Shown here in pieces: positions 1 through 5,299 of a DNA stretch of 5,666 bases (the first letter of the stretch is position 1; each line of letters opens with the position of its first letter). The notes beneath the pieces were generated by a model, which worked only from the letters and a program-made list of their open reading frames with translations, was not told where the DNA came from and ran no database searches. A program made the position numbers and the translations under genes. The stretch comes from Bacillota bacterium (GTDB taxonomy: Bacteria > Bacillota_E > Sulfobacillia > Sulfobacillales > Sulfobacillaceae): assembly GCA_021820645.1 (NCBI GenBank), contig JAKADJ010000180.1, forward strand, positions 1-5,666, in the 5' to 3' direction.

Positions 1-770
1 ATGGTGCCTGTCATCTCCACCCGATCCGCGATGATGTTTTCACGATAACCTCCATGGATAGTTCCCACGCTCACCACCAATGGGTCCAACGGATCTTGTT
101 CCCGAGATACCAGGGATTGTAAAGATTGCACCATCGCGGTAGCCACCAAGATGGCATCCACTCCGGTATGGGGAGCCGAACCGTGTCCCCCTCTGCCGCG
201 AACCACAATCGTAAAGTCGTCGCAGCCGCCCATCGCGGGTCCCTCCCGTAAACCGATCACCCCAGACGGTAAGTCATCCGAAACATGGATCATAGCCGCT
301 TGGGTGACCCGAGGATTTTCTAACACGCCGGCTTCAATCATAGGCAAGGCTCCACCCGGTCCCTCTTCGGCAGGCTGAAACATTAAAACTAAGGGTCGTC
401 TCAACTGGGTCTCATGTGCCTTTAAATAGCGAGCAGCGCCTAGCAACATGGCCGTGTGGCAGTCATGTCCGCACGCATGCATCCGCCCAGTAACTTCCGA
501 GACAAACGGTACCCGCGGGATCTCAGTGATGGGTAACCCGTCCATGTCGGCCCGGAGTAAAATCGCGTCATCCCCTTCAGGCCCTAACTGCGCCTTAACA
601 CCATGCGCAATGGATCGCGTATGGGAAATACCCAACCGATCCAAAGCTTCTTCAATAATAGCTTGCGTATGAGGTGTGTCTAATCCCAACTCCGGATGTC
701 GATGAATAGCCCTGCGGATGCCAAGCATCCAAGGTTCAATCTCTTCCCACAAACCGTCTCTAACAATCAT
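1..770 (-). CDS. M20-family metallo-amidohydrolase (N-acyl-amino acid / hippurate hydrolase type), 3'-truncated by window edge
   Basis: The reading frame is open for 256 codons from the ATG at 770 to the window edge, with no stop. Motifs follow the M20D order: HRHPELG near residues 23-29, RADMDGLP at 73-80, MHACGHDCHTAMLLGAA at 97-113, FQPAEEGPGGA at 131-141, MIH at 160-162 and GHGSAPH at 195-201 at the start of the dimerisation (lid) domain. By family analogy C100, H102, E136 and H162 are metal ligands and E135 the catalytic base; the last ligand, a C-terminal His, lies outside the window. Such enzymes hydrolyse the amide bond of N-acylated amino acids in the cytoplasm. Full-length relatives are about 380-400 residues, so roughly a third is missing. 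The start is fixed by AAGGAG nine bases upstream. It follows the TnpB relic in the same orientation. The exact substrate cannot be read from the sequence. Confidence 0.93.
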   Translation of the reverse strand, partial: MIVRDGLWEEIEPWMLGIRRAIHRHPELGLDTPHTQAIIEEALDRLGISHTRSIAHGVKAQLGPEGDDAILLRADMDGLPITEIPRVPFVSEVTGRMHACGHDCHTAMLLGAARYLKAHETQLRRPLVLMFQPAEEGPGGALPMIEAGVLENPRVTQAAMIHVSDDLPSGVIGLREGPAMGGCDDFTIVVRGRGGHGSAPHTGVDAILVATAMVQSLQSLVSREQDPLDPLVVSVGTIHGGYRENIIADRVEMTGT

Positions 771-804
771 CGACTCCCACTCCTTCACCGGCAATTCTGT
801 TGCC
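771..804 (-). promoter_or_regulatory. RBS and small hairpin before the M20 gene
   Basis: AAGGAG at 785-780 lies nine bases before the ATG and decides the start. Just upstream, GGCAA and TTGCC (790-804) form a perfect 5-bp stem with a 5-base loop. I see no convincing -35/-10 pair in the short gap to the TnpB relic, so the promoter may lie inside the relic. Confidence 0.55.
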
Positions 805-821
805 CTTATGGTTTCGAGACA

Positions 822-1082
822 TCACACGGACATCCTGCCCACGGATAAATCCGGGGGGCGCTCCCCATGCCTAGAGGGCCTGTCCCGCCCTGTAGGTTGC
901 TTCGCACAGGCGAAGCGTTTAATATTATGGGCCGCTACGATATTGCGGTCATGTTGACGCGCGCAGTCTGGACATGTCCATTCGCGGTCCGCCAGTGTGA
1001 GCGCATGATTGTGGTCCCCGTACATACAGAGACGCGAGGACAGGACACACGGTAGTGCTTCTCTTGCGTTGATAGCGGTACG
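822..1082 (-). pseudogene. Decayed C-terminal remnant of an IS200/IS605-type TnpB (OrfB)
   Basis: The frame from 1082 to the TGA at 822 carries the TnpB zinc-ribbon and RuvC-III signature: SSRLC, then [14 protein letters not shown], then [11 protein letters not shown]. In intact TnpB this region reads roughly SSKTCxxCG, LSDREWTCPxCG and HDRDxNAAxNI. Here the second Cys of the first knuckle is lost (CMYG), the Gly after the second CxxC is Ala, and the HDRD Asp is Asn. A TAG at 1085-1083 closes the frame upstream. A neighbouring frame just before it carries [13 protein letters not shown], resembling the TnpB stretch that precedes the zinc ribbon, which implies a frameshift. The RuvC-I and RuvC-II parts are absent, and there is no TnpA. 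The relic cannot be an active nuclease. Identification as TnpB is firm from the zinc ribbon; subgroup is unknown. Confidence 0.82.
842..866 (-). repeat. Two adjacent hairpins in the 3' tail of the TnpB relic
   Basis: On the minus strand GGGG/CCCC closes a short loop at 866-855, directly followed by CGGAT-TT-ATCCG at 853-842. In IS200/IS605 elements the tnpB 3' end and right end are structured and give rise to the guide (omega) RNA. These hairpins could be a remnant of that, but the stems are short and no element boundary is visible. Confidence 0.3.
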
Positions 1083-1085
1083 CTA

Positions 1086-1437
1086 GTATTCGCCGCGGTG
1101 GTGGAATAGTCCTGCTTCGGCAGGATTGGCCGACAATTTTTCTCCGGCACACCGCCCCTCTTTGCATCCTCAAGACTCCTATCTTGAATAGCAGTCTCAC
1201 ATGGACCCGTCGTTGACGGCCTAAGAGGTGAGAAACCACCGGACTCCTCGGCAAGACCGCGCTTTTTTGCCATAGCGACGGCATCTCGATATTGGCCGAC
1301 CACATCAATCGCCGCTTCCGGGTACGGAAGACGTCGCCGAAACCGCCGATCTGGTATACGACTAGCCTCATGCCGTGCCAGCGCCGAAAACATCCAGTCT
1401 CGAACGCTTAGCGGATGTGGAGGATACGGCTAGAATC
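1086..1437. other. Gene-less stretch between the MFS stop and the TnpB relic, with two hairpins
   Basis: About 350 bases without a supported gene. Two overlapping open frames (minus strand, reaching to about 1371 and 1393) have no SD, no recognisable domain and skewed Arg/Pro/Ser-rich composition; I treat them as chance or decayed sequence. The first contains the TnpB-like fragment near 1070-1110, so part of this stretch may be older transposon sequence. Two hairpins stand out: TCCTGC-TTCG-GCAGGA at 1110-1125, with a very stable cUUCGg tetraloop when read on the plus strand, and a 9-bp stem with one C/C mismatch at 1173-1197 (AGACT, CTAT, loop, ATAG, AGTCT). Neither is followed directly by a T-run in the direction needed to end MFS transcription. 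Confidence 0.5.
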
Positions 1438-2580
1438 TTAGATTTTAATCCTGGCTTTGATCCAAAAGATCAGGATGACTGCCGCGGTAGCCCCCGCAAC
1501 GACCGCCAATACTCCAAACAACGGCCGAATCAAAAACCGTGCTGGCAGAATCAACAACAGACCGGTGCCCGTAACCGAGCCGAGTTCTTCATACAATCCG
1601 AGCCGAGCCCGAGCCACCCCGGCATGCCCGGAAATGGCATCCGAGTATATTTGACTCAGCACCAAGTCCTCCACCAACCATGTCGAAAGCCCTTCGATGC
1701 CCCCAATGATCACAAACGGCCCAAACGAGACACCCCGAAAAAGTAGATACCAACAAAGGGCTAGCACCAAAAACAAAGCCGGGATCCATGCTCCTAAATG
1801 GCGGGGATGGATTCTAGGCAAAATGTACCCTGCAACCAAAGCAGAGCCACCATACACCGATAGGGTGAGCCCATATCCCAACTCGTGGCGATGCAGGATG
1901 TGGAAGGTGTATGCCATGGCCAAGGTATTGGCCTGCCAGACGAGAAAATTCAGCCCAAACATCACCACCGATGCCAGGTCTGGACGCCACGACACCGAAG
2001 TGGTCGGAAGACCATGACCGCTATAGGTGGGCGAGCGAAAGGACAACTGTGACACCAGGGCCAAAGTCACCCCATAACAGAGGGCCGACAGCAAAAACCC
2101 GGATCGGTAGCCAATCCACGTTAATAATGCCCCGGCCAGTAGTGGGCCTACGAGGCGGATGAATCCTTCGGCTTGACGCAACCGGGCTACAATGTGTCGG
2201 GTGGACCTGATGTCACCACTCTTCGCCACATAATGCGCTTGGGCAACCCCGTAGACACCCCGCCCCACCGAAAGACCGGCTAAACATGCGAGTGCTGCCC
2301 AAAAATTCCTGGTCGCCCAGAGTCCCAACACCAAGCAAAAGCGCGTTCCATAGGTCACCATCATTAAGCGTCGTGGTGGCCAATAAAGGCTCGCCCAACC
2401 ATAAAACCGGGCTAAAAGCAATCCCGGCAGAGCCCCTGCTAAGAAGTACCAGGCGTAACTGGAGGCTTCGGGGTTTAATTGCGTAATGAGAAGCCCCAGC
2501 GCCACTTCGCGAAATTGGGCGCCTAGGGTAACCACCGCGTCATCGGCGGCCAGTACATAGACATCCTTATTGGTCGACAT
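1438..2580 (-). CDS. MFS transporter, probable drug/metabolite exporter (DHA3-like)
   Basis: A 380-residue, strongly hydrophobic membrane protein with about 12 predicted helices: roughly 8-32, 42-57, 72-88, 92-113, 135-157, 160-180, then a hydrophilic central loop (about 182-197, SPTYSGHGLP), and six more to the C-terminus. The loop between helices 2 and 3 (ARFYGWASLYWPPRRL, 57-72) sits at the MFS motif A position but is a poor match to the usual GxLaDrxGrr. Length and helix pattern fit DHA3-type exporters, the group of macrolide pumps such as Mef, but the substrate is not evident. I start at the ATG at 2580, not the in-frame ATG at 2595, because GGGGGGA lies seven bases before 2580 while 2595 has no SD and falls inside the leader hairpin. 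The gene has its own promoter and an attenuator-like leader. The stop is TAA at 1440-1438. Confidence 0.85.
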   Translation of the reverse strand: MSTNKDVYVLAADDAVVTLGAQFREVALGLLITQLNPEASSYAWYFLAGALPGLLLARFYGWASLYWPPRRLMMVTYGTRFCLVLGLWATRNFWAALACLAGLSVGRGVYGVAQAHYVAKSGDIRSTRHIVARLRQAEGFIRLVGPLLAGALLTWIGYRSGFLLSALCYGVTLALVSQLSFRSPTYSGHGLPTTSVSWRPDLASVVMFGLNFLVWQANTLAMAYTFHILHRHELGYGLTLSVYGGSALVAGYILPRIHPRHLGAWIPALFLVLALCWYLLFRGVSFGPFVIIGGIEGLSTWLVEDLVLSQIYSDAISGHAGVARARLGLYEELGSVTGTGLLLILPARFLIRPLFGVLAVVAGATAAVILIFWIKARIKI

Positions 2581-2615
2581 AAAAAATCCCCCCATTCCGT
2601 GTGCCGGAGGGAGGG
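2581..2615 (-). terminator. Attenuator terminator overlapping the MFS ribosome binding site
   Basis: In the minus-strand RNA CCCUCC (2615-2610) pairs with GGGGGG (2593-2588) with one G-U pair, and UCCG (2608-2605) pairs with CGGA (2599-2596) around a GCACA loop. After one A, six U (2586-2581) run straight into the MFS ATG at 2580. This has the form of an intrinsic terminator. Because the G-run is also the MFS SD, the same stem would block translation initiation in transcripts that read through. Function is inferred from structure only. Confidence 0.65.
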
Positions 2616-2687
2616 CTCTATCCCGCTTAGATTACCAAACGGGCAGATCTCTCCCTGGAGGGTTTTCAGTCAACAGCAAAGGAGAGA
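2608..2687 (-). promoter_or_regulatory. Mutually exclusive RNA pairings (anti-antiterminator / antiterminator)
   Basis: Segment 1 (2687-2680, UCUCUCCU) can pair with segment 2 (2655-2648, GGGAGAGA) over eight pairs including one wobble. Segment 2 can instead pair as AGGGAG (2656-2651) with CUCCCU in segment 3 (2613-2608), six pairs. Segment 3 is also the 5' arm of the terminator stem (2615-2610). Pairing 2:3 therefore excludes both 1:2 and the terminator. This is the logic of a translation-controlled attenuator; energies were not computed. Confidence 0.5.
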
Positions 2688-2691
2688 ACAT
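2632..2691 (-). CDS. Putative 19-residue leader peptide of the MFS gene
   Basis: A short ORF, MFSPLLLTENPPGRDLPVW, runs from ATG at 2691 to TAA at 2634-2632. It is preceded by AGGTG about five bases upstream, a usable SD, and lies between the candidate promoter and the terminator hairpin. It ends about 50 bases before the MFS start. Codons 2-4 encode RNA segment 1 and codons 12-15 encode segment 2 of the attenuator. Codons 5-7 are three Leu (TTG CTG TTG), and a Pro-Pro pair follows at 11-12. A ribosome paused at codons 5-7 would cover segment 1 but leave segment 2 free. No match to a known leader peptide is recognised. It could be a chance ORF, but its SD and its exact placement on the pairing segments argue for function. 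Confidence 0.5.
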   Translation of the reverse strand: MFSPLLLTENPPGRDLPVW

Positions 2692-2699
2692 ATCGTCAC

Positions 2700-2716
2700 C
2701 TACTTAGTTAAAGTAG
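2700..2716. promoter_or_regulatory. Dyad at the predicted transcription start, possible repressor operator
   Basis: CTACTT-AGTTA-AAGTAG is a perfect 6-bp inverted repeat with a 5-base centre. It begins five bases downstream of the -10 box and covers the predicted start (about 2714) up to the leader SD. The position suits an operator; a 5' RNA hairpin hiding the leader SD is the alternative. No regulator gene is in the window. Confidence 0.4.
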
Positions 2717-2720
2717 TGCC

Positions 2721-2749
2721 AGTATATCCAACGTAAGGGCATCCGTCTA
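2721..2749 (-). promoter_or_regulatory. Candidate sigma-A promoter for the MFS leader
   Basis: On the minus strand TAGACG (2749-2744, four of six matches to TTGACA) is separated by exactly 17 bases from TATACT (2726-2721, five of six matches to TATAAT). Transcription would start near 2714 and give a leader of about 134 bases before the MFS start. No comparable pair was seen nearer the gene. Confidence 0.5.
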
Positions 2750-2971
2750 TGCGTTGACCCAATTCAAAGTGCCCGAAAAGTCAATGCGCTCGGATTCGGC
2801 CGGAATTAGATTTAGGCTGTCGACACGATGGATCACCAACCATTGGGACCATCAGGACCGTGCGTATTAGAATCCCGGCACCCTAGAGATATCGAGCAAA
2901 GTGAGCAATGACTAGCTTATTCAAAATCCCTCTTTACTCCACCGCAGGCAGCAGATCCGGTACCTAGGCCA

Positions 2972-3426
2972 CTATTTCAGAAAACCTCCTGAATAAGATA
3001 GGGTAAAGACTTCCTGGTGGCGCCAGATAATCCGCTCGGAGCCTAAAAATCTATCAATCTGGCCCTGATGGTGATTATCATAGTAAAACTCCCCATTCTT
3101 GAACTCGGGCGCGCCTCGATACGGATTTGAGACAGGGCAAGTTCGTAAAGCCTCTCGGAGAAATCGATAGACGTCCTGGACCTGGTAGTCGTCTAGTGGA
3201 CTATAGATGCCACCTGCATAGGTCCCTCCGGCAGTGACACGATCTCAATCCCAGAGAAGAAGGCAGTCCCAAAATAAATATCTCGGTAGAGAAACGGTCC
3301 TTGGTGGAACTCTAATTGGCGAGATCCGTCTAGCAACGCCTTGACGGATTGCGCGCCGCCCTCGGCGGCGTATGTTTTGCGCTTAGCATCCCGCAGAAAC
3401 TTCTTTAATGACTGCTCGACAGCCAC
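2972..3426 (-). pseudogene. DUF5680 domain protein, interrupted by a single-base frameshift
   Basis: The first frame starts at GTG 3426 (SD-like GGAGAGGA just upstream; a TGA two codons before the GTG excludes earlier starts) and stops at TAG 3193. Residues 7-68 match DUF5680: LKKFLRDAKRKTYA, DGSRQLEF, YRDIYFG, GIEIV. The second half continues in another frame from about 3223 to TAG 2974-2972: YAGGIYSPL, VYRFLREAL, NPYRGAPEFKNGEFYY, then DRFLGSERIIW and LSYSGGFL, again typical of the family. One extra G in the GGG at 3226-3224 joins the halves into about 151 residues, near the normal length. So the gene is complete apart from one missing base in a G-run, either a real deletion or an assembly error. 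The function of DUF5680 is unknown to me. It starts 44 bases after the SDR stop, probably co-transcribed. Confidence 0.82.
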
Positions 3427-3470
3427 GACTCATCCTCTCCCGACTTAGCCCCGCCTCGTGTGGGATCCCC

Positions 3471-4394
3471 TTAGCGAAACGCATCAATGTCTTCAGCGAT
3501 TGCGAAATTCATTCCCCGCGCGTCAATAAGACCCCAACAGTCGGGTCGCGAACCATCCACGTCGGTGTGTCCATAAAGGTCGGCGAGTTGTCTCGTAGTC
3601 AAAATCTGTCCCCCGAATCGGGAAACGGCGGAATCGGCCACTAAGGCAGCAATGCCACGGCCCACGTAGGTGGGTGACTCCGAGATTGCAAATCCCGGAC
3701 TTTGCTTGCAGGCTTCCCGCCAATTTTCTTCGGTTACGCCGAAATTGTCCAGCATCATCTCGGACCGCAACCAACCTGGCGTCACCCCAAGAACCGTGAT
3801 CGAATAGTTGAGTAGTTCGAACGTGAGCCCTTCTACAATACGCCCAACATTGGTCTTGACCAGGTCGTAATAGAACCCAACCTGCTGCCGAAAGTAGGCA
3901 TTATACGCAGCCGTCCCATCCGTCATTTCGATTACAATGCCATTTTTTCCGCGAAGCATTAAAGGTAGCGCGATAGCAAGCGTAATCAAATGGGTGTCTA
4001 CGCCCATCCGTAGCATCCGAAGTCCTCCGGTAAGGTTATGTTCCCAAAGAGGCTTATCATATTCGGCGTAACGATCGCCACCGAATATATCATTCACTAA
4101 AATGTCGAGATGGCCGTGACGCTCTTCGATCAACCGGATGAGCCCTTGCACTTGATCCGGTTCCAAGTGATCGACCCGCACCGCCATGCCGTCGCCCCCA
4201 GTGTCGCGGAGTTGTCTTTCGGTTTCTTCGATGGTTTCGGGTCGACCCATTTCTGACGGGCCATGAGTCTCGCTACTACGGCCTGTCGCATAAACAAACG
4301 CGCCGGCGCGGGCTAACTCCACTGCAATCGCCCGACCCGCGCCACGGGTCGCTCCTGTCACCAAGGCTACCCGCCCTTCTAAAGACTTTCCCAT
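3471..4394 (-). CDS. SDR-family NAD(P)-dependent oxidoreductase
   Basis: A 307-residue cytoplasmic Rossmann-fold protein. The nucleotide-binding motif TGATRGAG is at residues 13-20, and TGR at 37-39 after beta-2 suggests NADP(H). VDH at 74-76 fits the adenine-contact position. The usual NNAG is replaced by NDIFGG (101-106), and the catalytic Ser position reads EMTDGT (156-161), so Thr158 probably stands for Ser. The Tyr-Lys pair is present as Y176-DLV-K180. TPGWLRSEM and the long C-terminal part (ISESPTYVGR, YGHTDVDGSRPDCW) match a distinct SDR subgroup with an NDIWGGD-type motif, whose substrate I do not know. The start at 4394 is chosen over the upstream ATG at 4472 because AAAGG lies eight bases before it and the domain begins at once. 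Neighbours: the 55-codon ORF 37 bases upstream and the DUF5680 gene 44 bases downstream. Confidence 0.93.
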   Translation of the reverse strand: MGKSLEGRVALVTGATRGAGRAIAVELARAGAFVYATGRSSETHGPSEMGRPETIEETERQLRDTGGDGMAVRVDHLEPDQVQGLIRLIEERHGHLDILVNDIFGGDRYAEYDKPLWEHNLTGGLRMLRMGVDTHLITLAIALPLMLRGKNGIVIEMTDGTAAYNAYFRQQVGFYYDLVKTNVGRIVEGLTFELLNYSITVLGVTPGWLRSEMMLDNFGVTEENWREACKQSPGFAISESPTYVGRGIAALVADSAVSRFGGQILTTRQLADLYGHTDVDGSRPDCWGLIDARGMNFAIAEDIDAFR

Positions 4395-4431
4395 AACACG
4401 TCCCTTTCTCAAAAATTCATGTGCTTGCCAT

Positions 4432-4599
4432 TTACGCGGTGTTCCGAGTGGCGTTTGACTGAATCGAGCCAAGACTATTAGTCAAACCGTTGATTATGTC
4501 GACGGGGTCCACTGTTGCACCCGATAACTCAGCATTTATTAATGGACGGATATTCCCATCCCTCGAATCATCGAATAGGATGATGGTGGCCTGGTTCAT
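4432..4599 (-). CDS. Hypothetical small protein, 55 residues
   Basis: The ORF starts at ATG 4599 with AAAGGA eight bases upstream and ends 37 bases before the SDR start, same strand, so it could open a three-gene unit. The protein begins MNQATIILFDDSRDGNIRPL and ends QSNATRNTA. It has a short hydrophobic stretch at 5-9, no Cys, no membrane helix and no signal peptide. I recognise no family. The C-terminal half is rich in Asn, Ser and Thr. An in-frame upstream ATG at 4686 would give 84 residues but has a poorer SD. The good SD and operon-like spacing support a real gene; a chance ORF in an untranslated leader of the SDR remains possible. Confidence 0.45.
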   Translation of the reverse strand: MNQATIILFDDSRDGNIRPLINAELSGATVDPVDIINGLTNSLGSIQSNATRNTA

Positions 4600-4628
4600 T
4601 GCGGTTTTCCTTTCGTCATGTGTTGACC

Positions 4629-4712
4629 GGATCATAATCCCCCGCCTTCCCGTAGGGATGGCGACTACGCCACAACCGCAGGCCAAGGATCATATCTTGA
4701 ATAGCTTTCAAG
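4629..4712. promoter_or_regulatory. Repeats upstream of the small ORF / SDR unit
   Basis: GGATCATA occurs at 4629-4636 and again at 4687-4694, 58 bases apart. Next to the second copy, CTTGAA-TAGCT-TTCAAG (4696-4712) is a perfect 6-bp inverted repeat. They lie where a promoter or operator for the downstream unit is expected, but I found no good -35/-10 pair. Confidence 0.25.
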
Positions 4713-4759
4713 CTCCTGCGTCATTCCATGCCTAGCCGTCATGTGGTCGTACGTAACTC

Positions 4760-5161
4760 TTATCTTTGCTTCGTGCTCCCATTGTTGGGCGACTGAAACC
4801 CAGTCGTAGTACCGAGACACCAAAATCCGTGCCGTTCGAGAATCGGACGACTCATGGGCCGAGAGTCCACCGTCAAATAGGGGCGTCCCGCCTCTACCGC
4901 CTTTTGACTGCGTGCCTGAAGCAAAGCCGTGTAGCAACCTCGTCCTCTAAAAGCGGCGAGCGTTGAGCCGCCCCAAAATGTCGCAAACGAGGATCCGGCT
5001 TCCAGATACATCCATGCCGCACTGACCAGTTGTTGGTCTAGTTGAACCACGTAGAGAAACAGGCGATCCGGCCATTGACCCTTGTCACGGATCAACCGGA
5101 CTTTGAGATCATCGAACTCCTGATTCCATACGGATTGCTCCAACTTGATGATGTTGGTCAT
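4760..5161 (-). CDS. GNAT N-acetyltransferase, N-terminally short and possibly frameshifted
   Basis: The frame gives 133 residues containing one GNAT domain. YVVQLDQQLVSAAW (37-50) and FATFWGGST (59-67) are the central strands. RGRGCYTALL (72-81) is the acetyl-CoA pyrophosphate loop, and LTVDSRPMSRPILERHGF follows towards the end. These match a GNAT group of about 270 residues in which this domain is C-terminal, so about half the protein is missing. The ATG at 5161 has no SD, and the frame is closed by a TGA ten codons upstream. A strong SD with ATG at 5189 lies in another frame (MTMLEWRARYDQHH), which would join this frame after a one-base shift near 5146-5150. The stop is TAA at 4762-4760. 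The domain is certain; whether the product is functional is doubtful, and the acyl acceptor is unknown. Confidence 0.75.
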   Translation of the reverse strand: MTNIIKLEQSVWNQEFDDLKVRLIRDKGQWPDRLFLYVVQLDQQLVSAAWMYLEAGSSFATFWGGSTLAAFRGRGCYTALLQARSQKAVEAGRPYLTVDSRPMSRPILERHGFWCLGTTTGFQSPNNGSTKQR

Positions 5162-5202
5162 AACGAGCGCGCCATTCGAGCATTGTCATCCCTCCCACCT
5201 CC
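5109..5202 (-). promoter_or_regulatory. Strong SD and out-of-frame start before the GNAT gene
   Basis: GGAGG at 5202-5198 and a second GGAGG-like run at 5196-5190 precede ATG 5189 and ATG 5183 at good spacing. The frame they open (MTMLEWRARYDQHH, then a TGA at 5111-5109) is only 26 codons and overlaps the N-terminus of the GNAT frame. Such a strong SD on a useless ORF suggests it was the start of the GNAT gene before an indel. Confidence 0.4.
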
Positions 5203-5276
5203 GCCAATATTCTTGACGTCTGACCCCAAACATCGAAAACCAGATTACCCGAAAGGCTCGAGTCTTTACCGGTTCT

Positions 5277-5299
5277 AAAACGTCCGGTCAGAGGCGTTT
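5277..5299 (-). terminator. Weak terminator-like hairpin after the upstream GNAT gene
   Basis: Directly after the TAG, AAACGCC pairs with GG-A-CGUUU (one bulged A) around UCUGACC, followed by a run of four T in all. The stem is short and the T-run partly belongs to it. An overlapping alternative stem ACCGG/CCGGT also exists. Confidence 0.3.

Noticed and set aside
935..1393. A 152-codon minus-strand frame
   Set aside because: It has no SD or recognisable domain, and overlaps the TnpB zinc-ribbon sequence in the wrong frame.
1375..2486. Several plus-strand and alternative minus-strand open frames across the MFS gene
   Set aside because: They lie antisense to or out of frame with a clear 12-helix transporter, have no recognisable domain, and are explained as shadows.
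2581..2714. A known riboswitch or T-box class for the MFS leader
   Set aside because: I see no T-box GGTGG-type motif and no fluoride or guanidine riboswitch signature; the leader-peptide model explains the pairing segments better.
1180..4705. A 13-base exact repeat, TATCTTGAATAGC, at 1180-1192 and 4693-4705
   Set aside because: A match of this length is not unlikely by chance in a window of this size, and the flanks do not match.
4665..4937. A 90-codon minus-strand frame overlapping the end of the GNAT gene
   Set aside because: It overlaps the conserved GNAT motif region out of frame and shows no domain or SD.
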